64,000 nt of DNA from Acidovorax sp. T1. Its GTDB lineage: Bacteria; Pseudomonadota; Gammaproteobacteria; Burkholderiales; Burkholderiaceae_C. Made by a program: the position numbers and the translations under genes. Where the stretch lies: positions 3,825,001 to 3,889,000 of the forward strand of contig NZ_CP021648.1 of assembly GCF_002176815.1 (NCBI RefSeq), read 5' to 3'. Below the pieces are notes generated by a model. The model ran no database searches. It was not told the origin of the DNA and saw only the letters and a program-made list of their open reading frames with translations. Shown here piece by piece: positions 44,835 to 54,402 of the stretch. Position 1 is the first letter of the stretch, and every line of letters begins with the position of its first letter.

Positions 44835-46352
44835 TTGAGTCTGTATTCGTCTTTGAAGCTTTGGCGCCTTGCTGCAGAAGCCTTTTTGGCGATTGTTGTG
44901 GCGTTTCTCATGCTGGCAATCATGCCCAAACTGATGCCAAGCTCGGATCTCATGACCCATCTGACTGCGCGCAGCCAGGCAGCGCTCGTCGGCAACTATT
45001 ACCCCATCCAACAACGTGACAACGTCACCGTTTTGTTGATTGACGACAAGGCGCTGGCTGACCTGGAGCAGGGTTGGCCGGTTCCCTATGCCACCCATGC
45101 GCGCTGGCTGTCCAATTTGGGCACCTTGTACCAGCCGCGCGCCGTGTTCCTTGACATCACGTTCACACAGGCGCGCAAAGACGAGACGCTGCCCCAGCTT
45201 GTTCAGGCCTTGTGCCGCCTGCGTGATCAGGGTGTCCCAGTATTTCTGGCGGCGTTGCCAGACCCTCAAACAGGTCGGCTTGCGGTGCGCAGGGGCCTGG
45301 ACAGCCCTGCCGGTGAGCGCCCTTGTTTTACTTTGGTGGGTGTCAATTACCAACCGCACCAAGTGGACCGTCTGGTCTGGAGCTACCCACTGTGGACGGC
45401 CAACCCGGGGGCGGGCAGTGCGATGGTGGATTCGCGCAGCGGCGCCCTGGCAATGGCGCAAGACGTTGCGGGGCTCGATGTCCCGCGCTTTGACGAGCCC
45501 ATGGCCCTGACATGGGGTGTCAACAACCAGGACATTCGGCGCTTTGGCGAATGGTGCCGGTTTGCCGGCTCAGTGGCCGAGGAACTCATCCCTCCCGGGC
45601 TTCGTGCGCTTCATGCGGGCGAGGAGGTGCTCAAGCCCATCTGCCCCTACAGCCGTTCGCTGACCGTGAGTGAGCTCAAGCCACAAACCGAAGAGGACGA
45701 GGCCAGGTTGCATGCCTTGTTGAACGGCAAGTTCGTGATCATGGGCGCTGCGATCAGCGGCACCAACGACATGATCACCTCGCCCGTGCATGGGCCGATT
45801 CCCGGTGTCTTTATGCATGCCATGGCCCTGGACAACTTGCTGACCTACAACGGCCATTACAAGCGGGCGCTTGAATGGCAACTGCCACCCGCCTGGCCTC
45901 TGTTCTGGATGGGTCTGGTGGTGGTGCTGACGGCCCATGCCCTGCACATGGCTGTCTGGCAACCTCTGAGAAAGCGCACATTGGCATGTCAGAAAAGGAT
46001 TGCCGAACGCTGTCCAGATTCGCGCCAGATTTTTTTCAGCACGTCAGAGCTCAGCGAGCTTGAATCGAAAACACCATTTAAAAAACCTTATTCGGCAGGG
46101 TTTTTACGCCAAATGGCGGCGAAGCTGGCCCGTCTTGTCGGTCTGGTAGTGCTTCGGGTGGCGCGCATTTTTGTGTCATCGGTTGTCATCATGGGGCTGG
46201 TGGTGTGGATGCAAAAGTGGTTTGACATCGGCACGCTGCCCATCGTTGATTTGGCACTGATGGCGCTGGTTGCGGAGTGGCTGGGTTGGACAGCCCACGT
46301 TCTCGATTTTTTCCCGTGGCGCAACCACACCCCCTCACTTCAGGAGAAATGA
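44835..46352 (+). CDS. CHASE2-domain membrane protein without output domain
   Basis: The 505-residue protein has a membrane helix at 14-33. An extracytoplasmic CHASE2 domain follows (about 64-345, starting VTVLLIDDKAL and ending VIMGAAISGTNDMITSP...PGVFMHAMALDNLL). Three further helices lie at about 353-372, 434-457 and 468-488. A cytosolic loop of about 60 residues sits between helices 2 and 3. CHASE2 proteins usually carry a cyclase, kinase or GGDEF output; none is present. Start is a TTG with AGAGGT five bases upstream. The stop abuts the next ATG, so it forms an operon with the SH3-like and M48 genes. Probably an envelope sensor or scaffold. Confidence 0.85.
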   Translation: MSLYSSLKLWRLAAEAFLAIVVAFLMLAIMPKLMPSSDLMTHLTARSQAALVGNYYPIQQRDNVTVLLIDDKALADLEQGWPVPYATHARWLSNLGTLYQPRAVFLDITFTQARKDETLPQLVQALCRLRDQGVPVFLAALPDPQTGRLAVRRGLDSPAGERPCFTLVGVNYQPHQVDRLVWSYPLWTANPGAGSAMVDSRSGALAMAQDVAGLDVPRFDEPMALTWGVNNQDIRRFGEWCRFAGSVAEELIPPGLRALHAGEEVLKPICPYSRSLTVSELKPQTEEDEARLHALLNGKFVIMGAAISGTNDMITSPVHGPIPGVFMHAMALDNLLTYNGHYKRALEWQLPPAWPLFWMGLVVVLTAHALHMAVWQPLRKRTLACQKRIAERCPDSRQIFFSTSELSELESKTPFKKPYSAGFLRQMAAKLARLVGLVVLRVARIFVSSVVIMGLVVWMQKWFDIGTLPIVDLALMALVAEWLGWTAHVLDFFPWRNHTPSLQEK

Positions 46353-46760
46353 ATGTCCCTCAAGTCCGTTGTCACCCTTTGCGCCTCGCGCGTTCTGCGT
46401 TTTGCTGGCGTATCGGCCGCCGCTGTGGTTTTTGTGACAGCGTCCCCGACAGTGGCCGCCCAAAACACGGAAGGCAAACAGATCACGGCGGCCAGCGTGA
46501 AGCAGTTGCCGCTTTTTGCGCAGCCCGGCGATGCCACCCCTGCCAAGACGGTGACCCCCGATGGCATGCCATGGCCCATTCTGGAAGAAAAGCAGGATTT
46601 TTTCCGCGTGAAGGTGGGGGGCGCTGATTTCTGGGTGGACAGCATGCAGGTGCGTGCGACACGCAGCGTGAGCGCCCAGTGCACCGTGTTGGCGGGCAAG
46701 GCCGCAACGCCCGTGGGCGCAACGCCTGGTGCGGGCAAAGATGCCTGTGCAGTTCGGTGA
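46353..46760 (+). CDS. Small secreted SH3-like hypothetical protein
   Basis: The 135-residue protein has a signal peptide (residues 1-36, hydrophobic FAGVSAAAVVFVTAS, cleavage near VAA-QN). The mature part includes VKQLPLFAQPGDATPAKTV and FFRVKVGGADFWVDSMQVRA, a layout like bacterial SH3 (SH3b) folds. These often bind wall peptides or recruit proteins. Two Cys residues (in SAQCTV and KDACAV) may form a disulfide. A GGAG site precedes the ATG, and the gene sits directly between the CHASE2 and M48 genes. Function unknown; the fold assignment is tentative. Confidence 0.7.
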   Translation: MSLKSVVTLCASRVLRFAGVSAAAVVFVTASPTVAAQNTEGKQITAASVKQLPLFAQPGDATPAKTVTPDGMPWPILEEKQDFFRVKVGGADFWVDSMQVRATRSVSAQCTVLAGKAATPVGATPGAGKDACAVR

Positions 46761-46774
46761 GGGAGATGCCTTTC

Positions 46775-48430
46775 ATGAAGCGCCCCCTCGTTCGTCGCGG
46801 CGCGGTGCTGGCCATGTGCACCGCAGTTTTTTTGCTGTCTGCTTGTGAAACCCTGCCGGAGGCGGGCAAGAAGTTGAGCGAACTGACGGGGATCAAACCC
46901 GCCATTCGCGTGGGAGAGCTGCCGCCGCCACCGGCTGCCCGTATCTGGCCAGATGCCGCGCTGGATGTACTCAACCAACGCGCTCGTGGCTACGGTTTGG
47001 TGGAAATGCCAGAAATGCAAACCTACCTCAACGGCTTGCTGCAAAAGATCAAGCAAGCGGCCGGGGTGCCAACCTGGCCGGGCGCGGTGTACATCACGGC
47101 GGCCACGGATCTTGAGGCCTACTGCACGGGGGCTGGCAACATTTACGTGTCGCTGCCGTGGTTGCGCTCCATGGAGTCGGAAGACGAAATGGTTGCGCTG
47201 CTCGCCCATGAATGGGGGCATGTCTACATGGACTCGCACCAGCTGGAATCCACCATCACCACCAGCGATGAGCTTGCAAAATGGACCGGCGTGGGGGTAT
47301 TTCTGGCGCGCAAGGCCGGTAATGCCGCTGGCTGGACGGCCGTTGACAGCGTGCTGGCAGCCTACGAAGTGGGCAAGAATACGCTGGCTCCTGCATGGGG
47401 GCGCAGCGATGAAGAAGACGCTGACGCGTTCGGTGCGACCGTCAGCATGCAGATGGGCTATTCGTTTCCCAGTGGCTACAAGGCTTTCCTGGAACGCATG
47501 GCGACATGGGACGCCGAGAATGAAAAACGGCGCGAGGCGGAACGCGCGTCGATATTGCAGCAATTGAAAAATGCTTCGGCGGACAACGTGCGCAAGCAAA
47601 ACAGCGCAACCAAAGATGCTCAGATCAGTTTGCAGGATGCACAGATCAACCTGAATGCCAGCGTGATTGAAATGGGCCACAACATATCCGGCAGTTGGGC
47701 TGACTTGCTCAAAAAGGTTGGTCAAACCCACCCCGATGTTGAAGCGCGCCTGGCGTCACTCGTTGCGCAAGTTCAGCCGTTGATGGCTGGCAAGCCCCGA
47801 CCTGCAGCAACCACACAGCCCTGGCGGCGCGCACTGGCGCAGCCACGCACGGCGGCGGTGCTGATCAACTACCAGCGTGCAGCAGATGCCCAGGCTGCGT
47901 TGCAACAACAAGACTTTCGTGCTGCACGCAAACTGGCGCTTGAGGCCGCCAGCGGCCCTACGGCACAACATGCGCTGCCGGTGCTGATGCTGGACCTGAC
48001 CGAAATCTACGCCGAAACCCAACCCGCTCCGGCACGGCGCGCGCCGACTCGTAGCGCCGCGGTTCAGCGCCATGTGGATCCGTTGGACAGGAATCTCCGA
48101 TCAGAACCGGACCGTGCCTGGCGAATTTATGTCACGCGGGCCAACAAGTTGCTCGGCGCGGGCCAAAGCACTCAGGCGAAGTCCGTGATGAGCGAAGGAT
48201 TTGCTTACTTCGACAATGCCCCTGCTGCCTGGCCGGACGCCATTGCCTTTGCGGGACAGGCGCAGGGATGGGACAAAGCCAAACAGCTGGCACAGACCTG
48301 CGCGCAGCGCTTTCCAAGCTCGGCAACCCTTTGCAGGAAAGCTGCTGCGTCGCCGCAAGAGGTGGCAGAGGCGGCCCGGCAATCAGAGGCAAAAGCAAAA
48401 TCAATCACTGACAAGTGGTTCAAAAAATAA
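46775..48430 (+). CDS. M48-family zinc metalloprotease lipoprotein
   Basis: The 551-residue periplasmic protease has a lipoprotein signal peptide ending in LLSAC (Cys24). The zinc site HEWGH is at 145-149 and the third ligand Glu is in SDEEDADAFG near 213. An Ala/Gln-rich middle (about 255-310) and a TPR-like C-terminal part with AWRIYVTRANKLLGAGQ follow, resembling BepA/LoiP-type envelope proteases. The ATG at 46775 has GGGAG nine bases upstream; ATG 46766 is too close to that site. Last gene of the CHASE2 operon. It may act on envelope proteins or on the adhesin exported by the neighbouring system (inference). Confidence 0.88.
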   Translation: MKRPLVRRGAVLAMCTAVFLLSACETLPEAGKKLSELTGIKPAIRVGELPPPPAARIWPDAALDVLNQRARGYGLVEMPEMQTYLNGLLQKIKQAAGVPTWPGAVYITAATDLEAYCTGAGNIYVSLPWLRSMESEDEMVALLAHEWGHVYMDSHQLESTITTSDELAKWTGVGVFLARKAGNAAGWTAVDSVLAAYEVGKNTLAPAWGRSDEEDADAFGATVSMQMGYSFPSGYKAFLERMATWDAENEKRREAERASILQQLKNASADNVRKQNSATKDAQISLQDAQINLNASVIEMGHNISGSWADLLKKVGQTHPDVEARLASLVAQVQPLMAGKPRPAATTQPWRRALAQPRTAAVLINYQRAADAQAALQQQDFRAARKLALEAASGPTAQHALPVLMLDLTEIYAETQPAPARRAPTRSAAVQRHVDPLDRNLRSEPDRAWRIYVTRANKLLGAGQSTQAKSVMSEGFAYFDNAPAAWPDAIAFAGQAQGWDKAKQLAQTCAQRFPSSATLCRKAAASPQEVAEAARQSEAKAKSITDKWFKK

Positions 48431-48590
48431 GGCGGCCTCACACCCACCCCTTTCAAGGTGTTTAAGGCTACGCTGAACAAGCCGTCGGAATTTGCCGCGC
48501 AAACCTGGATGACGCTGTTTTTTGGACTTTGAGGCCTCTCGCGCCGCCCATTTGGGCAGTTCGCAGGGCCTTGAGGCCCGATTTGCGCCC

Positions 48591-49567
48591 CTACGGGCGC
48601 ACCTGTCCCAGCAAGCGCCCCCGGGCCAGGTAGATGTTGGCCAGCGCCAGGGCCGTGAATGCGCGTGTGGCGTTCTTGCGAAGGCCGCGATAGCGCACCT
48701 TGCAAAAACCCCACAACCGTTTGACCACCCCGAACACATGTTCTACACGAGCGCGGATGCGTGACTTGTTGCGGTTCTTGGCCCGCTGTGTCTCATCGAC
48801 CATCCCGCCCTTGCGGGTGCGCTGGTTGGTGAAGTCCTTGGCTTGGGGCGCCTTGCCCCGGATCAGTGCCTTCTGGCTGGCATAGGCCGAGTCGCCATAC
48901 ACGCGCTGTTCGTTGCCATGCAGCAGATTGGGCAGAGGGTGTTTGTCGTGCACGTTGGCCGCCGTCACCACGGCGCTGTGCGCCAGCCCGCTTTGGCTGT
49001 CCACGCCAATGTGCAGCTTCATGCCGAAATACCATTGCTGGCCTTTGCGTGTCTGGTGCATATCGGGGTCGCGCGCCTTGTCGGCGTTCTTGGTGGAGCT
49101 GGGCGCTGCGATTGAATAGTGGCATCCACGATGGTGCCGGTGTTGACCTTGAAGCCGCGCTCCTGCAGTTGCTGGCCTACCTGGGCAAACAGGGCTTCAC
49201 CCAGTTTGTGCTCATTGAGCAGCTTGCGAAACTTCAGCAGCGTGGTGGCATCGGGCGCGCGCTCGCGGCCCAGGTCAATGCCCACAAAGCGGCGCAGGCT
49301 GGCACTGTCGTACAGGACCTCTTCGCACGCCAGATCGGCCAGGTTGAACCAGTGCTGCAGGAAGTGGATGCGCAGCATGCGCTCAAGGCCAATGGGTGGG
49401 CGGCCGTTGCCTGCCTTAGGGTAGTGCGGCTCTATCACCTGGCACAGAGCGGCCCACGGCACTATTGTCTCCATGGTCCGCAAGAACTCTTCGCGTCGGG
49501 TGGGTTTGCGCGAATGCTCGAATCCGCTGTCTTGATCTGCGGCCATTGCCAAGGTCTGCTGCTTCAT
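48591..49567 (-). pseudogene. Broken IS5-family transposase
   Basis: The N-terminal half (49567 down to about 49110: FLRTMETIVPWAALC, EPHYPKAGNGRPPIGLERMLR) and the C-terminal half (from about 49105 to 48591: MHQTRKGQQWYFGMKLHIGVDS, VYGDSAYAS, RVEHVFGVVKRLWG) are in different frames. Two extra bases after GTIVDATI cause the shift; the missing link would read IAAPSSTKN. A candidate left end, AAGGCTACGCTGAACAAG, lies near 48464. The right end is missing because mmsA-derived codons begin about 17 bases after the transposase start. Confidence 0.85.
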
Positions 49568-49583
49568 CTGCGGATAACGTTTG

Positions 49584-49754
49584 CCCGTGGCGTATCACTC
49601 GTTCGGCGGCTGGAAGCGCAGCCTGTTCGGCGACCTGCACGCCTATGGGCCGGATGCGGTGCGCTTCTATACCAAGCGCAAGACCATCACGCAGCGCTGG
49701 CCGAGTGCTGGCGTGCGCGAGGGGGCGGTGTTCAGCTTTCCGAGCAGCCGCTGA
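49584..49754 (+). pseudogene. mmsA: 3' fragment of methylmalonate-semialdehyde dehydrogenase
   Basis: The frame reads [22 protein letters not shown], then [14 protein letters not shown], and ends FSFPSSR-stop. This is the unmistakable C-terminal end of CoA-acylating methylmalonate-semialdehyde dehydrogenase (about 500 residues when whole). Similarity stops abruptly at about 49583, where the broken insertion element begins. The rest of the gene is not in the window. It is a relic of deletion or rearrangement driven by the element. Confidence 0.85.
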
Positions 49755-49823
49755 ATTCGAGCTGCCTCCTGGTCAGAGGCGCCATGCCTCTGCGCCCCAA
49801 GGGGCAGGGGCATTTTGATGGAG

Positions 49824-49851
49824 GCCCCAGCGCACTGCACTGCACTGGGGC
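49824..49851. terminator. Hairpin downstream of tolC
   Basis: Inverted repeat GCCCCAG / CTGGGGC with a 14-base loop of repeated CTGCA, eight bases past the stop of the outer-membrane channel gene. No T-run follows, so it is a weak or rho-assisted terminator at best. Confidence 0.45.
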
Positions 49852-49858
49852 TGTGCGC

Positions 49859-51214
49859 TCAGGGGGCCCTGAGCAATGCATTCACCGTGGCAATGCTCCC
49901 GTCCTTGTCGCCCCCAGCCAGGGCCTGCAGGCGCACCCAGGACACCAAGTACAAGTAGCGCGCACGGGCCAGGTCACGCAGGGCCAATTCCTTTTGCTGC
50001 TCCGCATTCAGAATGTCCACGAGGGTCCTGGAGCCGCCTTCAAACGAGCGGCGGCTTGACACCACGAGCTGTGTGGCCGACCGTGCGGCCTGTTGCAGCG
50101 CATGGATACGCAGGCGGCCTTCGCTGACCCCGCGAAACTCGGTGTGGATGCGCAGGCTTAGGTCTCTGCGCGCGGCTTCCAGCAACTCGCTGGCCTGCAC
50201 CTGCTCCGCCACCGCCTGGCGCACGGTAGAGTTGACATAGCCGCCCGCAAACAGGGGCACATTCAGCTGCAGGCCAATCACCCGGTTGGTGTAGCTGGAG
50301 CTGGGGGTGGTCACGTTCTCGCTGCTACTGCGCGTCCATTGCGCGACGGCATCCAGCGTTGGGAGATGTCCGGCGCGTGCTTTTTCGATCTCCAGCCGTG
50401 CCACGTCCAGGCGTGCTTTCTGTTGCCGGATCTCGGGGCTGTTGTCCTCAGCGAGGGCCAGCCATTCCTGCACACTGTGCTGCTCGGGGGTCCAGGCCGA
50501 GAACTTGGCTTCGTCCAGCGGGCCGAGTTCATCCACCGGTTGATTAATCAGTACCTCCAGCTGGTGCCGCGCATAGTCCAGTTGCTGCCGGATCTCCAGT
50601 TCTTGAGCAACGGCCATGTCCAGGCGGGCCTGGGCCTCATCGATATCGGTGCGTGTGCCGCTCCCGCCCACCAGCAGCTTGCGTGCGGCGTCCAGCTGGG
50701 TGATGGTGGTGTTCTTCTGCGCCTGCGCCAAGGCCAACTGGTCTTGTGCCAGCAGCAACTGCAGATAAGCGTCGGTCACGCGCACTGCCAGGTTCTGTAG
50801 TTCCCGGTCCAGTTGCGCCCCCACTTCCACGCGCTGTTGATGAGCCTGCTCCACTCCCACAGACAGCGCTTTTCGATAGATGGGCTGCCGCAAGGTAAAC
50901 GTGGCGTTGTGGCTGGCGTAATTCTCGTCAACCGTCGTTGAACGCCCCAAGGTGTTCCGTTGTGTACGGCTCAAATCATTGCGATTGCGTGCAGCGCTGA
51001 ACGCAATATTGGGGTATCTCTGTGCCTTGGCCTGCTCGATACGCTCGTCACCCACTTCGGTGGCAGCGCGTGCGGCACGCACAGTGGAGTCTTGCTGGAG
51101 CGCCGTTTGGTAAGCCTGCATCAAATCCATGGCGCAGGCAGGTTGGGCCAACAAGGTCATCAATGACGCAATCACCCCACCGGTGCAGCGGGCCGAATAG
51201 CGGGATCGTGCCAT
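49859..51214 (-). CDS. tolC: TolC-family outer-membrane channel of a type I secretion system
   Basis: The 451-residue protein has a signal peptide (residues 1-28, ending QPACA). Mature sequence starts MDLMQAYQTALQQDSTVRAAR, typical of TolC/PrtF. Two outer-membrane-efflux repeats follow (around FTLRQPIYRKALS and LNVPLFAGGYVNSTVRQA), with long coiled-coil helices. It forms the trimeric exit duct for the ABC/HlyD complex encoded upstream. The ATG lies two bases after the hlyD stop, so expression is coupled. Confidence 0.93.
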   Translation of the reverse strand: MARSRYSARCTGGVIASLMTLLAQPACAMDLMQAYQTALQQDSTVRAARAATEVGDERIEQAKAQRYPNIAFSAARNRNDLSRTQRNTLGRSTTVDENYASHNATFTLRQPIYRKALSVGVEQAHQQRVEVGAQLDRELQNLAVRVTDAYLQLLLAQDQLALAQAQKNTTITQLDAARKLLVGGSGTRTDIDEAQARLDMAVAQELEIRQQLDYARHQLEVLINQPVDELGPLDEAKFSAWTPEQHSVQEWLALAEDNSPEIRQQKARLDVARLEIEKARAGHLPTLDAVAQWTRSSSENVTTPSSSYTNRVIGLQLNVPLFAGGYVNSTVRQAVAEQVQASELLEAARRDLSLRIHTEFRGVSEGRLRIHALQQAARSATQLVVSSRRSFEGGSRTLVDILNAEQQKELALRDLARARYLYLVSWVRLQALAGGDKDGSIATVNALLRAP

Positions 51215-51216
51215 GC

Positions 51217-52575
51217 CTACTCCTCCTTCAAAGAGCCAGCCATCCGCTTGAGCAGAGGCGCCAGAAGATAGGTCAGCATGGTTCTCTCGCCGGTCTTGAT
51301 TACTACCTCGGCGGGCATACCAGGCTGCAAATGGCGCACTCCGAGCGTCTTCATGCCGGCAGGCGTCACCCTGACGCGCGCGAGGTAGTATGAAACGCCA
51401 CTTTGCGCATCCGTCAGCAAGTCTGCAGAGACAGATGCAAGCTCTCCCTGCACCACCAATTGCGGCGAGTGCGAAAACGCCGTGAATCGCACATCGGCTT
51501 CAAGGCCTGGGCGAACCTTGTCGATGAGGTGGGGGGCAATACGGGCTTCCAGCACCAAAGGTTCGTCGGGGGGAACAATGCTCATGAGGTGCTGTCCAGC
51601 CTGAACCACGGCACCCACACTTTGCACAGCCAGACCCACCACCTGCCCCGCTGCGGGGGCCCGAATGTCCATGCGGTCCAGGTCCGCTTTCAGTGCCGGG
51701 TATTTCTCCGCGTCGGACAGCACGTCGCGAGTGACGTCTGCAAGCGTGGTTTCAACCTCTTTGCGGTATTCCTGTTGGCGTGCCAGCGCTTTTTGGCGCA
51801 TCTCGCCAATGCCGCGCTGTGCACGCGACGTATTGCCCAGCAGTTCGGCAATGGACACATTGGATTCGGCCACCAGTCGCTCTAGTTCAAGCTGTCGATT
51901 GCGCGGCGAGTAGCCTTCCTTGACGAGCTCGCGTGTGTGGCGCAGCTCGTCTTCCAACAAGGCAACCTGTCCACGCCGACTTGTCAGCATGCCGGCGTAG
52001 GCCCGCATCAAAGCATTCTGGCCTTCAATGCCTTCTTCAATGCCCTGAAGATCGGCGCGCAATGCTGCACGGCGCGACAGCAGCAATTGCTCCTGGTTCT
52101 TCATCTGCTGGCTGATCAGCGGATCTTGCGCAGCCGCCTGCAGGTCCGGGTGAAAAGTAATCGAAGCAGCGCCTGATTGCTCTGCCAGCAACCGGCCTTG
52201 TACCGCGCGCAGACTCAGATACCGCTGGCGAACTGCCTCGTAGTTGGCGTTTGCCACCGCCTTATCCAGGGATATGAGCGGCTGGCCCATTTTCACAACG
52301 TCTCCCTCACGCACAAACACCTGTTTGACGATGCCCCCGCTGAGATGCTGCACCGCTTTGCGCTTGGTGTCGATCGCGACAACCCCCTGGCTTGGTACGC
52401 CTTCGTCCAATGGAGCAATGGCAGCCCACAGCAGAAATCCGCCCAGCCCCAATCCAAGCACCCACAAACCGATGCGTGCGGCGCGGCCCGTATCGGACGA
52501 AGCCATCGGTATTGATTGCGCTCGCGAGTGCGCAGAAAGCGAAGCGGACGTGTGCGAAGGTTCGGGGTTTGCCAT
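51217..52575 (-). CDS. hlyD: HlyD-family membrane fusion protein of a type I secretion system
   Basis: The 452-residue periplasmic adaptor has a short cytosolic N-terminus and one membrane helix (about residues 36-55, IGLWVLGLGLGGFLLWAAIAP). A lipoyl half-motif (VKQVFVREGDVVKMGQPL), long coiled coils (about 95-280), the second lipoyl half (DIRAPAAGQVVGLAV) and a beta-barrel end (GMPAEVVIKTGERTMLTYLLAPL) follow. It matches PrtE/LapC-type adaptors. ATG 52575 is preferred to a TTG nine bases up. It lies between the ABC exporter and tolC. Confidence 0.93.
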   Translation of the reverse strand: MANPEPSHTSASLSAHSRAQSIPMASSDTGRAARIGLWVLGLGLGGFLLWAAIAPLDEGVPSQGVVAIDTKRKAVQHLSGGIVKQVFVREGDVVKMGQPLISLDKAVANANYEAVRQRYLSLRAVQGRLLAEQSGAASITFHPDLQAAAQDPLISQQMKNQEQLLLSRRAALRADLQGIEEGIEGQNALMRAYAGMLTSRRGQVALLEDELRHTRELVKEGYSPRNRQLELERLVAESNVSIAELLGNTSRAQRGIGEMRQKALARQQEYRKEVETTLADVTRDVLSDAEKYPALKADLDRMDIRAPAAGQVVGLAVQSVGAVVQAGQHLMSIVPPDEPLVLEARIAPHLIDKVRPGLEADVRFTAFSHSPQLVVQGELASVSADLLTDAQSGVSYYLARVRVTPAGMKTLGVRHLQPGMPAEVVIKTGERTMLTYLLAPLLKRMAGSLKEE

Positions 52576-52624
52576 GAAGATCAAATGCGAAAGGGGTCAG
52601 CAAAAAGAGGGGGAGTCCGTGGTG

Positions 52625-54372
52625 TCATGCCAGCATGGGCTGAGAGCGTGGCGATACGCCTGCCGCCTGTGACGGCGTGAGATTGCGCGCGGCCTGCATT
52701 TGTGCAAGCACCTGGTCACGCGGCCCCAGAAACTGCACTTGCCCCGCGCGCAACACCATCACTTGGTCAGCCAGGGTCAATATGCCTGGGCGATGGGTCA
52801 CCATGACGACCGTTTTTCCACGCGCCTTGAGTTGGCGCACGGTTTCAAGCAGCGCTGCGTCCCCGCGTCGTCCAGATGCGCATTGGGTTCATCAAGCACC
52901 AGAAGGGCCGGATCTCCATAGAGCGCCCGAGCCAAGCCGATGCGCTGGCGCTGTCCGCCAGACAGCAGACGTCCCGCATCGCCGATGGGTGTGTCATAGC
53001 CCTTGGGAAACCTGAGGACCATCTCATGCAATCCGGCACATTGGGCTGCAGCGATCACCTTCTTGGAGTCCATGTCGGAAAACCGGGCAATATTTTCAGC
53101 GATGGTTCCACTGAAAAGGGCCGTGTCCTGGGGCAAGTAACCGATTTGAGGGCCCAGCGCGTCGGGGCCCCATGCCGCGATGGGCCATCCATCAAGCAGC
53201 AGCGCGCCATGGGACGCGGGCCATATACCCACCAGCACCCGCGCCAGCGTGGACTTGCCCGAGCCCGATGGTCCCAGCACCACCGTGAGTGTGCCCGGGA
53301 CCGCACGCAGATCAATGTGCTGAAGAATCGGCACATCCCGCGCGGGCGCGGTGGCGTGCAAGTCCAGCAATTGAACCTCGCCTTGCAGGCGGGGCAGTGC
53401 ATCGCCTGTCTTTGGCACGGACGGTTGCGCCGTCAAGAGTTGTTCCAGCCGCACAAATGCTTCACGTGCGCTCAGGAAACTGCGCCACGCGCTCACCAAT
53501 TGATCAATGGGCGCCAGGGCACGGCTCATCAACACGTTCGCAGCAATCATCGCGCCCGCTGATAACTGACCATCAATAACCAGCAACGCGCCCACTGCCA
53601 GCGACAGCGACTGCTGCGCGTAGCGCACTGATTTGCTCCACGCTGTCACTCGGTGCGTCAGGCCCTGGGCTTTTGCATGCAGCTCGGTATAACTTGCATA
53701 CAACTGGTGCCAGCGGTGGAACAGGTTCGGCAACATGCCCATGGCTTCGATGGCTTCCGCGTTACGCAGCTTGCCAAGCAAATATCCGTTCGCCTTCGTT
53801 TGGGCCTTTGCCAGCGCCTCAGAGGGTGCCAGCGTACGCCGATGCCCGAGCCAGGCCAATGCGGCTTGAATCAGGGCAAACACAATGGCCACGCCGCCTA
53901 ACAAGGGGTGCAGCATGAACAGCACACCAATGTAGACAGGCGTCCATGGCAAGTCGAAAAACGCGAAGATGCTGGGCCCGGTCAAAAACTGGCGAACCTC
54001 CGTCAAATCGCTGAACGACTGCACCGGGGTTCCCCCGCCATGGCGCACACCACGTGCAAACCCTGCGGAGAAAACCCGTTCGGCCAACAAACGGTCCAGG
54101 CGCACACCCGTGCGCACAAGCAACCGCGAACGCGCCCATTCCGCGAACGCCATGACAGTCAGCAGGAAGAGCACCATGAGCGACACCGCAACCAGGGTCA
54201 GCTCACTTCGACTGACGAGCACGCGGTCATAGACCTGCAACATGTAAAGCGTCGGCGTCAACATGAGCACATTGGCGACCATGCTGAAAATCGCTATCAC
54301 GATCCATTCGCGCCGCAAGCTGCGCAATGCAAGGGTGACTTCACTGCGGGAGAAAAAACCACTGATGGCCAT
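52625..54372 (-). pseudogene. Type I secretion ABC exporter 1 (PrtD-like), one-base frameshift
   Basis: The first frame gives 524 residues. It holds a membrane domain (about 20-300), Walker A GPSGSGKST, Q-loop YLPQDTALFSG, signature LLSGGQRQR and Walker B LLVLDEPNAHLDD. It then breaks: the expected LLETVRQLKARGKTVVMVTHRPGIL, with the H-loop His, is in the next frame and runs to 52625. Adding one G to the GGGG run (CCCC at 52861-52864 on the plus strand) restores a 582-residue protein. As it stands the product lacks the H-loop and should be inactive. It lies between ABC exporter 2 and hlyD. Confidence 0.9.
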
Positions 54373-54402
54373 CGGAGCGCCTTGTGTAAATGGTGAACGC
54401 GA

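Noticed and set aside
48431..48590. A small gene between the M48 protease and the transposase
   Set aside because: The stretch matches the non-coding tail of the insertion element and has no frame with coding character.
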